Under the pieces are notes generated by a model. The model made no database searches, was not told the DNA's origin, and saw only the letters and a program-made list of their open reading frames with translations. From Bradyrhizobium japonicum USDA 6 (GTDB taxonomy: Bacteria > Pseudomonadota > Alphaproteobacteria > Rhizobiales > Xanthobacteraceae), in contig NC_017249.1 of NCBI RefSeq assembly GCF_000284375.1, positions 3,760,001-3,824,000 on the forward strand: a stretch of 64,000 nt of DNA, written 5' to 3'. Shown in pieces: positions 15,835 through 25,474 of this stretch (its first letter is position 1; every line of letters starts with the position of its first letter). The translations under genes were made by a program, and so were the position numbers.

Positions 15835-18800
15835 TCACCAGCTGTACTTGAACACGCCCTTGCCGGAATAGCTGGTGACGTTGCCGGAGAACTCGCCGTC
15901 GAAGGTGCCGGCGATCGAGAAGCCACTCAACCATTTCATCTCGGCGCTGGCGCTGAGGAGCGCGGAGTCGGCGTCGACCCTGGCGCCGTTCACGACAAAG
16001 CTGGTGCCGAGCAGGGTCTGGAACAGCGCGGTGACGGCACGGCTCGGATTGTAGTCGTGCGCCCAGGCGGCGCGGCCGCGCAGCGTCAGTACGCCGTTCT
16101 GCATCGCATAGGCCTTGTCGGTGCGCAGGCCGAGCTCGGAGCGGGTGTCGGTGAGGGACTGCGAGGCGTAGTTCAGCGCGAACAGGCCGCCGCCATTGAG
16201 ACTGACTTCGGAGTAGTTGGGCAGGTTGAAGTTCGTCACCTGCGCCGCCGCATAGGGCGTGATGCCGACCAGCGGCGTCGCGAAGCGATAGCCGCCCTCG
16301 AAGCGAGCCGAGAACGTGTCGGCCTTGAAGCGGCCCTGCAGCTGGTCGAAGCCGCCGGGCGCCACGGTGCGGTTGGTGGTGACGTCGTGCCAGCCATAGG
16401 CGAGCGCGGCCGAGACGTAGGCAGGTCCGAAATTGTGGCGGCCATAGACGCCGGCCTGGAACATATCGGCCGAGCCCGAGCCCATCGCATTCGCAACCGA
16501 GTAGTTCAGCCCGCCGCCGCCGAGCGCGAAGCCGACCAGCGTGTCCACCGAGACCCTGTAGTCGGCGCCGGCAGCGCCGCCCCAGACCCGTGCGGTCAGG
16601 TCTTGCGAGCCGACCTGCGCATTGCCGCCGACATCGGCCGAGCCGCCATAGCCGGCGGCCCAGACGCTCCAGCGGCTGCTCGGCTGCGGCGAGAGCAGCG
16701 GCGCCTTGGTCGCCATCGCGTAAGCCTCGCGCTCGCGCGCATTGGCCGGACGCATCTTCGCGTAGGCCGTCATGTCATCGCTCTCGGCGAATTGCGCGAC
16801 GCTGCCCGCCTTGGCAAAGCCGCCCGAGCGTCCGATGACGGTCGGATCGAGCATCAAATTGAGGAACTGGCCGTCGGCGTTGATCGCGGACTGGATGATG
16901 CCGGTGCCGAGCTCGCCCGAGGCGGTCGTCAGCCCTGCCGGCGACAGCGCGGCGAAGGCGGCGGGAATGCCGCCGGTCGCGTTGAAGAAGTTGGTCAGCG
17001 TGTTCGCGACGTTCTGCTGGTTGACGTTGAGCCCGCCCGCCTGCGCGAAATCGACGTTGACGTTGAGGAACACGTTGCTGGTGTCGTAGCTCAGCTTCGC
17101 GTTGATCGTCGGCATGTTGGAGACGACGGTCGGGTTGAAGGTGGTGTTGGTGAGGCTGCCGGCCGCGGTCAGGATCGTGTACTGCTTCTTGACCGTCCCC
17201 GAGGTGAAGTTCGCGCGCACCGTCGCGCCGCCGAGATCGGTCGCGCCCGTGACCTGGGTAAGGCTGGCATTGCCGGTGGAGACCTGCACCAGATAGGTCG
17301 AGGCCGCCGTGAAGATCAGCGAGCCGTTGATCGTCAGCGGGCCGAACGGGTTCGCCGCGCTGCCCGGCGCAAGCGTGCCGCCGTTGACCTGGACGCCGGC
17401 CACCGTGCCGCTGCCGGCGAGCGTGCCGCCGGTGTTGACCGTGATCGGGCTGTTCAGGATCGAGCCGTCCACCACCAGCGTGCCGCCATTCACGGTGGTG
17501 GCGCCGGTATAGGTGTTGTTGCCGGACAGCGTCTGCGCGCCTCCGGCGACGGTCAGGCCGCCACCGAAGCCGGCATCGTCGATGACGCCCGAGAAATTGC
17601 CGATGCCGTTGCTGATCGTCAGCGTGTTGGCGCCGAGATTGACATTGCCTGAGCCCGCCAGCGATTTGATCGAGGTGCCGCCGTTGAGCAGGCCCGAGAT
17701 GTCGAAGATGCCGTTGGCGATGACGTTGCTGGAGGTCGCGATGCTGCCATTGAGCCCGCCGAAATCGATCAGATCGAGCTCGCCGCCGGCTGCAATGTTC
17801 GTGATGCCGGTATAGGTGTTGGTGCCGAACAGCTGCTGCGTCGCGCCGTTCGCGATCGCGAGATTGCCACCGGTGCCGCCGCCGATGCCGCCGTCCTGGA
17901 TCACGCCGCCGAAGAAGGTGCCGCTCGTGATCGTCAGCGTCTTCGATCCCAGCGAGACGACGCCGGCGGTGCTGGCGGAGAAGAGGCCGGCGACCGAAGC
18001 GCCTGACGTGGTCTGGGAAATATCGAGCGTTGCGCCTCCGCCCGCGAGGGCGACATAGAGCGAGTTCGCAATCGATCCGCTGCCCTTCAGCGCGAGCGTT
18101 GCGCCCCCGTCGATCTGAGTGACGTTGCTGTAGGTGTTCACGCCGCTGATCGTCTGGACGCCGCCGCCGACCTCGAGGCCGCCGGTGCCTTGAATGACGC
18201 CCGCGAATTCCGTCGAACCGTTGGTGACGAACAGTCCCTTGCTGCCGAGATTCACGAGGCCGCTGGAATTGCCGGCGAGCGTCGTGATGGCGGCAAACGA
18301 GGGGATGATGGCGGAAATGTCGAGCGTCGCGTTGACGGTGACGAGGCTGGAGCCGGAGATGATGCCGAAGCCCGACAGTGCCAGCGTTCCGGCCGAGACG
18401 GTCGTCGCGCCGGTGTAGCTGTTGCCGCCGGTCAGCGTCAGCGTGCCGGTGCCGACCTTGGTCAGGCCGCCGCCGTTGCCGGAGATCACGCCGTCGACCT
18501 GGGTCGAGGCGTTGTTGCCGCCCGTGGTCAGCGTCTTGGCGCCGAGCACGTAGCTGCCGGCGCCTTCGATCGAGCCCGCGGTCATGCCGGCGCTGGTGAG
18601 GCCCGAGATGTCGACGATGCCGCCGGCATTGGTGATGAAGCGGGCGTTGCCGCCGGTCGCCGTGCCGGTGAAGCTCGTGGTGGCAAAATTCTCGGTGGTG
18701 ATGGTGGCGCTGCCGGCGGAGGCGGAGCCGGCGAAGCTCAGCGAGCCGCTGTTGGAGATCGTCGACGTGCCCGCGGTGGCCGAGGTGTTGAACGAGAGGA

Positions 18801-19437
18801 AGCCGGTGGCGGCATTGGTGATGTTGGCGTTGTTGGCCGAGCTCGCGTCGTTGAAGTTCATCACGATGTTGTTCGTGATCGTCGCAGTGCCGGCGTTGCT
18901 GCTGCCGTTGAACTCGACATCGCCGTTGTTGGTGATGTTGGCCGAGCCCGCGGTGCTGGTGTCGTTGAAGATCATCGCGCCGGCAGAGACGTTGTACGTC
19001 ACGACGTTGCTGCCACCGCTCGCGCTGCTCGAATTCGTGAACGCCATGCTGGAGCTGACGTTGAACGTCTGGACGTTGGTCGAATTGTTCGAGATGCCGG
19101 CGCCGTTCACCACGAAAATGTCGTTGGTGGTGACGGTATAGGCTTGCGCATTGGGTGCGGCGGTGAACACCACGGAGCCGATGTTGACGACACCGTTGCT
19201 GTCGACCGTGTTCGAGCCGGAGTTGGTGAAGGTGGCAGTGCCGTCCGGTACGTCCGGATTCGACGTCCAATTCGTGCCGTCCGTCCATTCGGTGGTGGCG
19301 CCGGCCCAGGTGCCATCGACGGCATGCGCGGCGACCACCCCGAGCGCGGTGGTGGCGAGCAGGGTCGCCAGCGAGTGCCGAAGGAGGGACCCCAGCGCGT
19401 ATCCGGTCCCCTTGCGCCCCATCGTCGGTCCAGCCAT
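15835..19437 (-). CDS. Type V autotransporter with PATR repeats and C-terminal beta-barrel
   Basis: A 1200-residue surface or secreted protein. A Sec signal ends near 'VVAAHA-VDGTWAG'. The passenger starts with six or more 19-21-residue beta-helix repeats of the type 'SA(G)xATITNxxxxxFxxS', then four passenger-associated transport repeats such as 'GTGTLTLTGGNSYTGATTV' and 'LSGNNTYTGATTVNGGTLV'. The C-terminal 280 residues form an autotransporter barrel with 'WAAGYGG' and a terminal aromatic residue ('GKGVFKYSW'). I chose ATG at 19435-19437, with GGGA upstream. The frame extends to 19515 without a ribosome site. No catalytic motif is visible, so adhesion or a structural role is the best guess. 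It sits between gspM and the GspC-like gene. Confidence 0.9.
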   Translation of the reverse strand: MAGPTMGRKGTGYALGSLLRHSLATLLATTALGVVAAHAVDGTWAGATTEWTDGTNWTSNPDVPDGTATFTNSGSNTVDSNGVVNIGSVVFTAAPNAQAYTVTTNDIFVVNGAGISNNSTNVQTFNVSSSMAFTNSSSASGGSNVVTYNVSAGAMIFNDTSTAGSANITNNGDVEFNGSSNAGTATITNNIVMNFNDASSANNANITNAATGFLSFNTSATAGTSTISNSGSLSFAGSASAGSATITTENFATTSFTGTATGGNARFITNAGGIVDISGLTSAGMTAGSIEGAGSYVLGAKTLTTGGNNASTQVDGVISGNGGGLTKVGTGTLTLTGGNSYTGATTVSAGTLALSGFGIISGSSLVTVNATLDISAIIPSFAAITTLAGNSSGLVNLGSKGLFVTNGSTEFAGVIQGTGGLEVGGGVQTISGVNTYSNVTQIDGGATLALKGSGSIANSLYVALAGGGATLDISQTTSGASVAGLFSASTAGVVSLGSKTLTITSGTFFGGVIQDGGIGGGTGGNLAIANGATQQLFGTNTYTGITNIAAGGELDLIDFGGLNGSIATSSNVIANGIFDISGLLNGGTSIKSLAGSGNVNLGANTLTISNGIGNFSGVIDDAGFGGGLTVAGGAQTLSGNNTYTGATTVNGGTLVVDGSILNSPITVNTGGTLAGSGTVAGVQVNGGTLAPGSAANPFGPLTINGSLIFTAASTYLVQVSTGNASLTQVTGATDLGGATVRANFTSGTVKKQYTILTAAGSLTNTTFNPTVVSNMPTINAKLSYDTSNVFLNVNVDFAQAGGLNVNQQNVANTLTNFFNATGGIPAAFAALSPAGLTTASGELGTGIIQSAINADGQFLNLMLDPTVIGRSGGFAKAGSVAQFAESDDMTAYAKMRPANAREREAYAMATKAPLLSPQPSSRWSVWAAGYGGSADVGGNAQVGSQDLTARVWGGAAGADYRVSVDTLVGFALGGGGLNYSVANAMGSGSADMFQAGVYGRHNFGPAYVSAALAYGWHDVTTNRTVAPGGFDQLQGRFKADTFSARFEGGYRFATPLVGITPYAAAQVTNFNLPNYSEVSLNGGGLFALNYASQSLTDTRSELGLRTDKAYAMQNGVLTLRGRAAWAHDYNPSRAVTALFQTLLGTSFVVNGARVDADSALLSASAEMKWLSGFSIAGTFDGEFSGNVTSYSGKGVFKYSW

Positions 19438-19774
19438 CGGTATTCCCAAATAGGCAAACGAAATCATCAAAAATATGCAGCTCGAGCGTGTGGTGGAGCC
19501 GTGCGCCTGCCCCATAGTCTCATGGCGTCGCAGCGGCGGGCAATGAATGGAGGTCTATTTGCGCCGCGTTCTTGCCCGTTCCGAGTGCAATTTCAACGAG
19601 CGTGGCCGTTGGGCAACATTTTCACGCGTTGCAATATGCGAGGCAGGAAGCTCATGGATTGCAGTCCGGCTTGGGATCAAAACGGTGCCGGTTGATGGCG
19701 AGGCGCATCGGAACTAGTCTGGTGGGCGAGGCTTGCCGCGTGCTGGCGTGACAACCATTCGCAAGGGAATTTCG
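19438..19774. other. Divergent intergenic region
   Basis: This 337-bp stretch separates the divergent autotransporter and GspC/N-like genes, so it must hold both promoters. The middle part is relatively A/T-rich, but no clear -35/-10 pair or operator can be picked out. No gene is supported. Confidence 0.4.
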
Positions 19775-20506
19775 ATGTCCGGGGGGCTGAGACCGACGGG
19801 ATTGGCGATGCTGTGCGCGGCCGCCGCGTCATGCTGGGTCTCGAGCATGATCCTGGGTGTTGCCGAGACCGCGGCTGCCACCTCGTCGCGCATGGACATC
19901 CTGTCCGACGATGCCCCGCCCAGCGCGGCCGAAAGCGTCGATGTCGGCGCCATGCGGCCGATCGCGCGGCCGTCGCAGGCGGCGAGCAAGCCGATCCCGC
20001 GCGGCAATCCGCTGTGGTCGGTGCCGCTCTCGGCGCTGACCGTGACCCAGGAGCGCCCGATCTTCTCGGCGATGCGCCGGCCGCCGCCGCGCGCGGTGGC
20101 CGCGTCTCCGGTCGAGGAGGTGAACGTGCCGGCGCCGCCCAGGCCGGTCGAGGGACCGCCGCCTCTGCTGCTGGTCGGGGCCGTGGTGGGCGAGGGCGAC
20201 GCCATCGCGATCTTCGTGAACCGCGCCGATCAGAAGGTCGTGCGCCTGCGCCAGGGCGAATCGCTCGGCGGCTGGTCGCTAGCCGAGGTTCAGCCGCGCG
20301 AGGTGACGCTCAAGCAGGGCGATCGCAGCGAGGTCCTGGCGCTGCAGCGGCCGGATCCAGCGGCCTCTCCCCGGACCCCACCTCCGACCCCGACCGATTC
20401 CGCGAGCGTTGAGGGTAAGCTGGTCACGCCGACCACGGGCGATGCGTCGTTCGCCCCTTTCGTGCCCCGTTCGACGCCAAAGAACGGCGAGTCGGACGGG
20501 CTCTGA
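19775..20506 (+). CDS. Short GspC/GspN-like type II secretion protein
   Basis: A bitopic inner-membrane protein of 243 residues. An N-terminal membrane segment ('AMLCAAAASCWVSSMILG') is followed by a Pro-rich linker with 'ERPIFSAMRRPPPR'. Next comes a homology-region domain, 'PLLLVGAVVGEGDAIAIFVN' followed by 'RLRQGESLGGWSLAEV' and 'REVTLKQGDRSEVLAL', which matches the HR domain of GspC that contacts the secretin. The PDZ or coiled-coil C-terminus of classical GspC is missing; related short proteins are often labelled GspN. ATG at 19775 has AGGGA upstream. It probably completes the T2SS but is separated from gspM by the autotransporter. Confidence 0.72.
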   Translation: MSGGLRPTGLAMLCAAAASCWVSSMILGVAETAAATSSRMDILSDDAPPSAAESVDVGAMRPIARPSQAASKPIPRGNPLWSVPLSALTVTQERPIFSAMRRPPPRAVAASPVEEVNVPAPPRPVEGPPPLLLVGAVVGEGDAIAIFVNRADQKVVRLRQGESLGGWSLAEVQPREVTLKQGDRSEVLALQRPDPAASPRTPPPTPTDSASVEGKLVTPTTGDASFAPFVPRSTPKNGESDGL

Positions 20507-20834
20507 GCGCTGCCGTCTGGATCCGGTGCCGCCTCGCAAGCCGGCTCAGTACCGCGGCCGATGCCATTGCCTCAGCAATTGAACCACCTTAAGACCCGCG
20601 CGATGCCCAATCCGATGGCATCAGGCGGTCGCGCTTGCGCGCGTGGGGCCAATCGCTTGCCGGGAAGGATGCGGCTCCGACACGCAAATTGACGCGCCCG
20701 GCGAGGCCGGCGGTTCGGGCGGACCCGGGGGGTGCTATCGACATTCCGGGTGCTGGCTGCTAGCCCGGTTTCGCGATACCTAGAGGGGAACTCTGATCGG
20801 CGAGGTCGCAAAGGCGTGATGGGGTGAAGGCCGG
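20507..20834. other. Intergenic region without a recognised gene
   Basis: This is 328 bp between the GspC-like gene and the first flippase gene. It is GC-rich and shows no convincing coding frame, hairpin terminator or RNA gene. It probably carries the promoter of the glycan operon starting at 20835, but I cannot place it. Confidence 0.4.
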
Positions 20835-22394
20835 GTGGCTGGCATGGCGTTGAAAAAAAGACCGCCCGATCTGCTGGGTAACTCGGCGTGGAATGCGATG
20901 GCCTTCCTTGTGGCCGTGGTGCTGAACCTGGCGATCCTGCCTTTCGTGATCGCTCGTCTCGGTCTCGCTGCATTCGGTGTCGCGGGTCTTGTGACCGCAT
21001 GCATTGCGCCTGGGCTCGTGTTCAGCAACGCGCTTGGACTGTCGACGGCTCGCGAGCTCGCGCAGCGGCTGGAGCCATCCGACCGCGAGGATGCGCGGCG
21101 CCTGTTCGCGACGGCGATCACGGTCGCGGCCGGAGCGGGCGGCCTTATCACCATTTTCTTTTGGGTTGCCGGAGCTCCACTGGCGCGTCTTGGCTTTCAT
21201 CTGGCAGGTCCAGCGGCCGACGATCTTGGACTGGCCTTCACACTGGCTAGCGCCGGTTGGTTGTGCCAATGCCTATCCGCGGTCTTCGTGTCGTTATTCA
21301 CCGCGCGGCAAGACTATCGCCGGATCGCATCGATCGGCATTGGCAGCACGGTGACCTCGACCCTTTCGATGCTGCTGTTCATTCCGGCCGCGCCATACGC
21401 CTCGACTTTCCTTGGCTGCCAGGCGCTCGGCTTCGCGGCCGGCCTGCTGATGGCGCTGGTCTGGTCCCGCGGCATAAGGCAATGGCTGGCACTGCCGGCG
21501 TTGCATCGCGAGGCGCTCGGCAAACTGGTTCGGATGGGCGGCTGGCAAGTTGCCGCACAAGGGGGGGCACTACTTGCGGGGCAGGCCGATCGATATCTGC
21601 TTGGCGCGCTCCTGCAACCTCAATTCGTCGGTTTCTATGGCGTGGCGCAGCGCCTCCAGGAGGCAACCTATATCGGCATCCTCAAGGTCGGTGAGATCCT
21701 GTTTCCGTTCTTCAGCACGCTGCAAAAGGAGAGCGAGGATCGCAAGGTCGACCTGCTGTTCCGATCGTCGTGGATATTGAACGTCCTTGCCGCAAGCGCC
21801 CTGGGTGCATTGATCCCCGTGGCCGGTCCACTGCTGCATGTCTGGACCGGTGCCGAGGTCGCGGCTGAGGCTGCGCGGGTGCTCGTCGTCATGTCGATTG
21901 CCGGCATCCTCGGATCGAGCGCGAACGTGTTCGGCTTCTATCTGCTGGCGCAGGGACGGTCGCGCTCCAATGCGCTCATCGCGTTGATCACGGGCGTCGT
22001 CACCGTCGTCACCAGCGCGATCGTCTTGCCAAGCTTCGGATGGCAGGCTGCAGGCTGGAGCGCCTGCGCCGGCATGATCGCGCAGATGGCGACCATCGTC
22101 ATGCTGTTGCGCCGTAGTTTTGACCTCCCCGGCATTTGGCCGCGCGTCATCCATTGTGTGTTGATGCCGCTCGGCATCGGGATCGCGACGGCCCTGGCGC
22201 TGCGCTACGGTCTCGACCGCGCACCATTCCAGCTTGCCCCGTCCTGGTGGTCCGTGGGAGTCGCCGCGTCGCTAACGGCTGCGATCATCTTCGTCGTCGA
22301 AGTTGCCGCGTCGCAGCTGGGACCCTATCGAAGCGCCTGCTGGCAAGACTTGCGGGCAATTCTCAGTCGCTTCGTACCCCTGAAGGCCATCTAG
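20835..22394 (+). CDS. Wzx-type oligosaccharide flippase (MOP superfamily)
   Basis: A polytopic protein of about 519 residues with 12-14 hydrophobic helices, opening 'LLGNSAWNAMAFLVAVVLNL' and continuing 'PFVIARLGLAAFGVAGL', the usual start of polysaccharide-transport flippases. Such proteins move undecaprenyl-diphosphate-linked repeat units across the inner membrane. GTG at 20835 has AAGG close upstream; an ATG at 20844 is an alternative. It begins a plus-strand operon with the amidotransferase (three-base gap) and a glycosyltransferase. A second, unrelated-looking flippase is encoded at 44663, so two separate glycans may be made here. Confidence 0.85.
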   Translation: MAGMALKKRPPDLLGNSAWNAMAFLVAVVLNLAILPFVIARLGLAAFGVAGLVTACIAPGLVFSNALGLSTARELAQRLEPSDREDARRLFATAITVAAGAGGLITIFFWVAGAPLARLGFHLAGPAADDLGLAFTLASAGWLCQCLSAVFVSLFTARQDYRRIASIGIGSTVTSTLSMLLFIPAAPYASTFLGCQALGFAAGLLMALVWSRGIRQWLALPALHREALGKLVRMGGWQVAAQGGALLAGQADRYLLGALLQPQFVGFYGVAQRLQEATYIGILKVGEILFPFFSTLQKESEDRKVDLLFRSSWILNVLAASALGALIPVAGPLLHVWTGAEVAAEAARVLVVMSIAGILGSSANVFGFYLLAQGRSRSNALIALITGVVTVVTSAIVLPSFGWQAAGWSACAGMIAQMATIVMLLRRSFDLPGIWPRVIHCVLMPLGIGIATALALRYGLDRAPFQLAPSWWSVGVAASLTAAIIFVVEVAASQLGPYRSACWQDLRAILSRFVPLKAI

Positions 22395-22397
22395 GAC

Positions 22398-24236
22398 ATG
22401 TGCGGAATCGCCGGAATCGTCAATTTGCGCGGCAATGCGGTCGAGCCGTCCGACATCTCGCGACTGACCCGCCTGATCGCGCATCGTGGTCCGTTTGGCG
22501 AAGGAATCTGGTTCAGCCCGGACCGGACTCTCGCATTCGGCCACCGTCGCCTTGCGATCATCGATCCCGGCGAGGGCGGCTATCAGCCGATGCTGTCTGC
22601 AGACGGCCGTTACGTCATTGTTTTCAACGGCGAGATCTACAATTTTCTCGAGCTGCGCCGCGAGCTCGAGGCGCAGGGCGCGGTGTTCCGTAGCGAATCC
22701 GATACCGAAGTGATCCTGGCCGCCTGGGAAGCCTGGCGGGAAGACATGCTGCCGCGCTTCAACGGCATGTGGGCCCTGGCGATCTTCGATACGAGCACGC
22801 GCGAATTGTTCCTCGCGCGCGATCGCTTCGGCATCAAGCCGCTGCTTTATGCCATGTCGCCGGAGCGATTTGTCTTCGCCTCCGAGCAGCGGGCGCTGGT
22901 GCGGAGCGGACTGATCGATCCCTCGGTCGATCTGGAGGTGGCGCGCCGGCTGTTGCTCGACGCTTTCGGGATCGAGGGAAGCGAGCGGACCTTGTTTCGG
23001 CAGGTTCGCCGTCTGCAGGCCGGCCATTGCATGTGGCTGCGCCAGGGCAAGGTCAGCGTCCGGCGCTGGTGGCGGACCGTCGATCATTTGCCGTCGGTGC
23101 CGACTACGGAATCCGAGCGCGTGGCCGGCTTCCGCGAGCTGTTCCAGGATGCCGTGGCCCTGCGGATGCGCAGCGATGTGCCGATCGGGACGTGCTTGTC
23201 CGGAGGCTTCGATTCATCGGCGGTGATCTGCACCATGGCGTCGCACGAGCAGGCCGGGATGGGGCCGCGCGACAGCACCGCGTGGCGCCACGCCTTCGTC
23301 GCGACGTTCCCGGGTGCATTGAATGACGAGCGGCCGATGGCCGAGGAGGCTGCAGCCTGGGCCAAGGTCGAGCCCACGTTTCTTGAAATCGGGCAGGCCG
23401 ATGCGCTGACGGATCTCGACCGGATTCTTGACGATCTCGACGACGTCTATATCAGCCTGCCCAGCGCGGTATGGCTGATCTATCGGCAATTGAGGCAAAA
23501 CGACGTGACGGTGTCGCTCGACGGCCACGGAGCGGACGAGTTGATGGGCGCCTATTTGCAGGAAGGACAGACGTTTGCGTTTCGGATCCGGAACGCGGCA
23601 GAAGATCTGGCGTCGCGATCGCCGCTGGCGCGTCGCGGCGTGGACTTCCTGCGCATGTTGGCCCTGAAGCGTCAGGGGGTCTATTTTCTGCGTGGCGGCC
23701 TGCGCGATCTTCCGGCCTCGTTGCCGCTGGTCGCGGAGGATGATGTGCTGCCGCGTGAATGGGGCGGCCTGAACCGCCGCCTCTACCGCATGTTTCACAG
23801 CACGGTGCTGCCCACAATCCTGCGCAACTTCGATCGTCTCTCGATGGCCCACGGCATCGAGGTCCGCATGCCCTTCATGGACTGGCGCCTGGTGACCTAC
23901 ACGATGGCGCTTCCCGAAAGCAGCAAGTCGGCGGATGGCTACACCAAGGCGGTCGCCCGGCGCGCGATGGCGAACCTGATGCCGGAGTCGATCCGCACGG
24001 CGCGCCGCAAGGTCGGCTTCAATTCGCCGATGCCCGAATGGCTGAACGGAGCCTTGGCCGGCTGGACGGCAGATCTGCTCGCTCGCGAGGTGCCGGCGTT
24101 TGCCGAACTGGTCGATGAAACGGCCTTGCGCCGGGCGGTCAGCCGCTTGACGGCGTCGAAGACGTGGGACTGGGAGGCGGTCGGACGGATCTGGCCGTAT
24201 CTGAACATGAAATGGATGTTGGCAAGGTACGCGTAA
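22398..24236 (+). CDS. Asparagine synthase-like glutamine amidotransferase
   Basis: A two-domain enzyme of 612 residues. The N-terminal class II glutaminase starts with the nucleophile Cys2 ('MCGIAGIVN') and has 'HRGP', 'GHRRLAIIDP' and 'VFNGEIYNF'. The C-terminal synthetase has the ATP-binding PP-loop 'SGGFDSS' (about residues 268-274) and 'LDGHGADELMGAYL'. This would form an amide from a carboxylate with ATP and glutamine. Within a glycan operon, related proteins are thought to amidate uronic acid residues or act in modification of the polymer; free asparagine synthesis is the alternative. It is followed after one base by a glycosyltransferase gene. Confidence 0.9.
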   Translation: MCGIAGIVNLRGNAVEPSDISRLTRLIAHRGPFGEGIWFSPDRTLAFGHRRLAIIDPGEGGYQPMLSADGRYVIVFNGEIYNFLELRRELEAQGAVFRSESDTEVILAAWEAWREDMLPRFNGMWALAIFDTSTRELFLARDRFGIKPLLYAMSPERFVFASEQRALVRSGLIDPSVDLEVARRLLLDAFGIEGSERTLFRQVRRLQAGHCMWLRQGKVSVRRWWRTVDHLPSVPTTESERVAGFRELFQDAVALRMRSDVPIGTCLSGGFDSSAVICTMASHEQAGMGPRDSTAWRHAFVATFPGALNDERPMAEEAAAWAKVEPTFLEIGQADALTDLDRILDDLDDVYISLPSAVWLIYRQLRQNDVTVSLDGHGADELMGAYLQEGQTFAFRIRNAAEDLASRSPLARRGVDFLRMLALKRQGVYFLRGGLRDLPASLPLVAEDDVLPREWGGLNRRLYRMFHSTVLPTILRNFDRLSMAHGIEVRMPFMDWRLVTYTMALPESSKSADGYTKAVARRAMANLMPESIRTARRKVGFNSPMPEWLNGALAGWTADLLAREVPAFAELVDETALRRAVSRLTASKTWDWEAVGRIWPYLNMKWMLARYA

Positions 24237-24237
24237 G

Positions 24238-25326
24238 ATGCGTCTGTTCCAGAATAGCTGCTTCTATCCCTCCTATCTGCCGCGGTTGAACGTGCTCGCG
24301 GCAAAGGCGGTCACCTTCGAACAGCGTCGCGAGGTGTTTCTGAACGACCGTTTCGGTGCGGCACATTTCCTGAAGCCGGTGCTTGACGGATCGCCGGAGG
24401 CCTTCTTTACCAATGGTGACGACGAGGTCCTGCAGCGGCGTTGGGCGCGCGAGCAGGGTATGTCGGGCGAGCCGACGCTCGAGGCCATCCTGCTCGCACA
24501 GATCGAGCATCACGCTACCGAGGTGTTCTACAACCTCGATCCGGTGCGTTATCCTAGCGCGTTCGTCGCGAAGCTGCCGGGGTGCGTGAAGACGACGGTG
24601 TGCTGGCGTGCGGCACCGTCGGGAAATGCCGATTTCACGGCCTATGGCGCCGTGCTTGGAAACTTTCCCTCGATCCTCGACATGTGGCGCAGCAAGGGAT
24701 GCCGAGGAGAACCGTTCTTTCCGGCGCATGATCCCGTGATGGATGAGTATGGTCACGGCGAGCGTCCGATCGACGTCGCCTTTGTCGGCGGTTACTCGAG
24801 GCATCATCGCGCGCGTGCCAGGACGCTGGAGCGGGTGGCACACCTGGCGGACGCCCACAATGTCGTGTTGTGTCTCGATGCATCGCGCCTGACCAGGCTC
24901 GCCGAGAGCGCCATCGGGCGGTTGCTGCCGCTGCGACAGCACAGGCGTCCCGATGCCATCGCAGCCATCGCCCGGCCGCCTGTGTTCGGGCGAGACCTCT
25001 ATGAGCTTATCGGTTCGTCGAAGATCGTCCTGAATGGCGCGATCGACATGGCCGGCGAAGATCGCGGCAATATGCGCTGCTTCGAGGCGATGGGGTGCGG
25101 TGCTCTGCTCGTGTCCGACGCCGGAAGATACCCGGAGGCCATGCAGGTTGGTGTTACGATCGAGACCTATGGTACGCCGGAACAGGCCGCCGAAGTGACC
25201 TCGCGAAGCCTGCAGGATTGGCCCCGATCGGCCGAAATCGCCGCGCTCGGGCGCGCCCGCATCCGCGACATTTACAGCAAAGACGCGCAATGGAAGGAAT
25301 TCGTGGACCTCATAGGGCGCCTTTAG
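24238..25326 (+). CDS. GT-B glycosyltransferase, CgeB-like C-terminus
   Basis: A cytoplasmic protein of 362 residues. The C-terminal half has 'DVAFVGGYSRHH' and 'LYELIGSSKIVLNG', then 'NMRCFEAMGCGALLVSD', the pattern of the CgeB/Glyco_trans_1_2 type of GT-B transferases, where the Glu-containing motif binds the nucleotide sugar. The N-terminal half is not recognisable. Sugar and acceptor are unknown. It starts one base after the amidotransferase stop, so the two are very likely cotranslated. Confidence 0.72.
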   Translation: MRLFQNSCFYPSYLPRLNVLAAKAVTFEQRREVFLNDRFGAAHFLKPVLDGSPEAFFTNGDDEVLQRRWAREQGMSGEPTLEAILLAQIEHHATEVFYNLDPVRYPSAFVAKLPGCVKTTVCWRAAPSGNADFTAYGAVLGNFPSILDMWRSKGCRGEPFFPAHDPVMDEYGHGERPIDVAFVGGYSRHHRARARTLERVAHLADAHNVVLCLDASRLTRLAESAIGRLLPLRQHRRPDAIAAIARPPVFGRDLYELIGSSKIVLNGAIDMAGEDRGNMRCFEAMGCGALLVSDAGRYPEAMQVGVTIETYGTPEQAAEVTSRSLQDWPRSAEIAALGRARIRDIYSKDAQWKEFVDLIGRL

Positions 25327-25474
25327 CCGTGCTACTGTGTTTGCCGCAGCGTCTTTCCGATTGATTGCATGAATCTCAACTACCTGATCGAGTCAAGGAC
25401 GGGAGCCGGGCTCCTTCGGAGGTGTCAATTGAAAATCCGAACACGATCGGCCTTGCTGCGTGAGAGGGGGCCTG

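Noticed and set aside
16057..19695. Long plus-strand frames antisense to the autotransporter
   Set aside because: They mirror the Gly/Asn/Thr-rich repeats; the minus strand has a signal peptide, PATR repeats and a barrel domain.
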